Part shown: piece by piece, positions 6,982-9,289 of the stretch | Position numbering within the stretch: position 1 is the stretch's first letter | How the letters are laid out: each line of letters begins with the position of its first letter | DNA from: an uncultured Mycoplasma sp. | GTDB taxonomy: Bacteria; Bacillota_I; Bacilli_A; Mycoplasmatales; Mycoplasmoidaceae | Assembly: GCA_947174035.1 (NCBI GenBank) | Contig: CAMWHH010000017.1 | Location: 1-9,289, forward strand | Reading direction: 5' to 3' | DNA: 9,289 bases | Notes under the pieces: model-generated | What the model saw: the letters and a program-made list of their open reading frames with translations, nothing else | What the model was told of the DNA's origin: nothing | Database searches by the model: none | Made by a program: the position numbers and the translations under genes

Positions 6982-8368
6982 AGTGTGTAGTTTTAAACTT
7001 ATTTTTAACTTTTTGAGTTTTTTCAACAAAACTTTTATATTTTGTTTTTTTATCTCATTTTTGTTTATACTCAACTTTTTTATAACTAAAAACATTAATT
7101 GATTCTTCTCTAGAGTATAAATTACTTCCTGAACTTTTTATACCTCCAAGGGGGAAACCTTTTAAAAAAGGCATATTAATACTATTGATGTAAAAATACC
7201 TAGATTCTAAATTACTTGATAAATTTTGAATTCGTTTTTTATTTTTACTAAAAAAATAAATACAAGAAGGATAGTCATTGTGTTTAACTATTCCAGCAAT
7301 ATCAGAAAAACTATTAAAGATAACAACAGGTAAAATTGGTGAATTAATATCTTGTGATAATAAAGCAGATTTTAAATCATCAACTTGAACCAATGTTAAT
7401 TCCATTTTTCTTTGTTTGCTTTCAAAAGAACCACCAAAAATAACCCTACTTTTTACAAGTGACTTATTATAAATAGCAACTATGTTGTCATAATTTTTTT
7501 GAGTATCAATCTTAGCTATATTATTTCATTTGTCACCTTTGCCAAATTGAATGTCATATTCTACTTTTAAATGCTTTAAAAAAACTTGAATTATTGATTC
7601 GTGAATTACCAAAAAACTTGGAGAAAAACTTGTAAGTCCAGCAAACATCATTTTTGATCAAACAATTTGCTTAGCTGCTTTTTCTAAATCAGCTGTTTCA
7701 TCTAAAATAACTGGATTTTTGTTATTAATATCTAAAACTACTTTTGTTAATCTGAAAGAAAAAATTCTCATTATTGTTTTAGCATTACTTAAATTACCAC
7801 TATAAAAAACTAAATCAAAATTAAAATCATAAATTGCTTTTAAATCATTTTCAGAAATGTGATCATTAATGAAATAAATAAAGTTATCATTAAAAATTTC
7901 TTTAAAAATACATTTAATTAACTTGCTAATTTCACTAGTATAATGTGGTAATTTAACAAATAAAGAATTTCCACATGCTAAAGCACCAATTAAAAGAAGA
8001 ATAGTTTTAGAAATAGGTGCTGCTTGATTTAACAAAAACAAACAAGAGCCATATGGATGATGGTAAGATTTACTTTTATTAAAAAACTTGTTTGCAAAGT
8101 TATTAGGATAATCTTTTGCAGTTCTAAACTTTTTAAGATTTTTTATAAAATAATTAATTTCTTTTTCTACTAGTTTAAATTCACCATGATAATAATCCCA
8201 AAGATTAACATCATAAGATTCTTTTAAAGCTTTATATAGATCTTGACTATGCTTCCTAAAAATTTCTAAAAAATCCATTAATTTTTTTTTCAAATTTTTA
8301 TAGGACATTTCCTCACTTGATGAGTAAAAGTTTTTTTGCATATCAAAAATTGAAAATAAACTATTCAT
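6980..8368 (-). CDS. Aldehyde dehydrogenase-fold protein with altered catalytic residues
   Basis: A 462-residue homologue of class 3-like bacterial aldehyde dehydrogenases, near the normal length, continuous with three TGA Trp codons (Trp237, one near 7534, Trp438). Family landmarks in order are: an N-terminal helical region with EKEINYFIKNLKKF (68-81); HHPYGSCLFLL (103-113); IGALACGNSLFVKLP (127-141) with the cofactor Lys139; FDLVFYSGNLSN (184-195) at the NAD-binding FTGS position; NKNPVILDETADLEKAAKQIVW (216-237); and the C-terminal GGIKSSGSN...FSYKK motif. Active enzymes use Asn, Glu and Cys. By alignment to the family pattern these read Ala116, Asp213 and Ser247 (AGLTSFSP instead of xGQxCxxP). 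The last 25 residues hold nine lysines. It is therefore either a pseudoenzyme or an unusual ALDH. The start is ATG at 8368, 36 bases after the ABC gene, with a weak Shine-Dalgarno. Confidence 0.82.
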
Positions 8369-8404
8369 ATCTTGGTAATTATAAATTAATAAATCAATAA
8401 ATGA

Positions 8405-9289
8405 TTAATCTTTTTCTTCATCTAAGTTATCTGTTTTAGATAAATTCAGATTATAATAGAAACCTTTTTTCTTCATTAATTCCTTGTGATTGCCAGTTTC
8501 TAGGACACTACCATCTTTTAAAACAACAATTTTATCTGCACTTCTAATTGTTGATAAACGGTGGGCAATTACAAAAGCTGTTTTATTTTTAATTAATTTA
8601 AACATTGCTTTTTGAACTACTTTTTCAGTTCTAGTATCAATATTTGAAGTTGCTTCATCCAAAATTAATATACTTGATGGAGATATCATAGCTCTTGCAA
8701 TGGCAATTAATTGTTTTTGACCACTTGAAAGTTCAGATGCATTTTCAGAAAGAACAGTATTATATCCATTTTCTAATTTCATAATAAAATCATCACAATC
8801 AGATGCTTTTGCTGCTTCTTGAATTTCTTCATCTGTAGCATCAGGTTTTGCAAGACGAATATTTTCAAGAATTGTTCCACTAAACAAATATGTATCTTGT
8901 AAAACAATAGAAACTTGTTTTCTCATACTTTCTTTAGTTATTTTTTTAATATCATAACCATCAATAAAGATATCGCCATCTTCAATATCATAGAATTTTG
9001 TCAATAGATTAATAATAGTAGTTTTACCACTTCCTGTTGGTCCAACAATTGCAACTGTTTGACCTGGTTCAGCATTAATGCAAACATTTTTTAAAACAGG
9101 TTTTTCAGGTATATAACTGAAATTAAGATTTTTAATTTCAACTTTACCTTTTAATGGTTTATCAATCACTAAAGTTTCTTCTTCTCTATATTCACTTTTT
9201 TGTTCAAAAATTTCTTCAGTTCTTTTACAACCAGCAACTGCTTGTTGCATTTGTGCAACCATTGCTATCATTTGGTTGATTGGTTGAAT
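8405..9289 (-). CDS. ABC exporter ATP-binding domain (5' truncated by window edge)
   Basis: The frame is open to the right edge, so the membrane domain lies outside and only 294 C-terminal residues are visible (numbered from the edge). The opening IQPINQMIAMVAQMQQAVAG...RTEEIF is the usual link between the last membrane helix and the ATPase of ABCB/LmrA-type half transporters. The nucleotide-binding domain is complete: A-loop Tyr59, Walker A GPTGSGKTT (83-91), Q-loop Gln131 in VLQDTYLFSGT, signature LSSGQKQL (187-194), Walker B ILILDE (Asp211, Glu212), D-loop near SNID, and switch His243 in IAHRLST. It pumps lipids, drugs or peptides out of the cell; the substrate cannot be read. Such proteins often come as adjacent pairs, so a partner gene may lie upstream. 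The ALDH-like gene follows within 36 bases, probably co-transcribed. Confidence 0.95.
   Translation of the reverse strand: MQPINQMIAMVAQMQQAVAGCKRTEEIFEQKSEYREEETLVIDKPLKGKVEIKNLNFSYIPEKPVLKNVCINAEPGQTVAIVGPTGSGKTTIINLLTKFYDIEDGDIFIDGYDIKKITKESMRKQVSIVLQDTYLFSGTILENIRLAKPDATDEEIQEAAKASDCDDFIMKLENGYNTVLSENASELSSGQKQLIAIARAMISPSSILILDEATSNIDTRTEKVVQKAMFKLIKNKTAFVIAHRLSTIRSADKIVVLKDGSVLETGNHKELMKKKGFYYNLNLSKTDNLDEEKD

Noticed and set aside
8369..8404. TATAAT between the ABC and ALDH-like genes as a promoter
   Set aside because: No -35 box lies at a suitable spacing and the box is only about 11 bases from the start codon. AT-rich chance match.
8591..8731. Unusual ABC signature LSSGQ instead of LSGGQ as a sign of inactivity
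   Set aside because: Ser or another small residue at this position is common in active exporters, and all other ATPase motifs are intact.
1..9289. tRNA, rRNA, CRISPR arrays, insertion sequences, riboswitches
   Set aside because: No cloverleaf, repeat-spacer pattern, transposase motif or long structured leader was found. Gaps between genes are short and accounted for by promoters and terminators.

Overview
The window is AT-rich DNA that reads coherently only if TGA encodes tryptophan (genetic code 4). Under the standard code nearly every gene here breaks into pieces at TGA. Under code 4 the pieces join in one frame into full-length proteins with intact motifs, and every gene whose stop is in the window ends in TAA. 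This, with small intergenic gaps and compact Firmicute-like genes, points to a mollicute. The Spiroplasma/Mesoplasma/Mycoplasma mycoides-type lineage is plausible, but the genus cannot be fixed from the sequence.

Layout. Only the fragment at 3-209 is on the + strand: the 3' end of an unidentified gene. Everything else is on the - strand and is listed here in transcription order, right to left. (1) A 5'-truncated ABC exporter ATPase (8405-9289) is followed 36 bases later by an aldehyde dehydrogenase-fold protein (6980-8368), closed by a strong terminator (6951-6981). (2) A promoter (6899-6926) drives a small Asp23/Gls24-family gene (6607-6861) and a FakA/YloV-type DAK2-domain kinase (4875-6590), closed by a terminator at 4820-4848. 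This is the conserved yloU-yloV pair of Firmicutes. (3) topA (2630-4741) has its own promoter and a hairpin terminator that overlaps its stop codon. (4) A tight three-gene cluster holds an alpha/beta hydrolase (1579-2559), a flavodoxin (1072-1560) and an aldo/keto reductase (222-1067), separated by 18 and 4 bases.

How they work together. The pair in (2) links a fatty-acid kinase subunit with an envelope-stress-type partner. The topoisomerase is housekeeping. The cluster in (4) looks like a small oxidoreductase/hydrolase module for reactive carbonyls or esters, though no substrate can be read from it. No tRNA, rRNA, mobile element or CRISPR array was seen. No gap between genes exceeds 300 bases.

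The most unusual item is the aldehyde dehydrogenase homologue. It keeps the full length and fold landmarks of the family, but the catalytic Cys, Glu and Asn positions read Ser, Asp and Ala. That suggests a non-canonical or catalytically dead member. No clearly new multigene system is evident.
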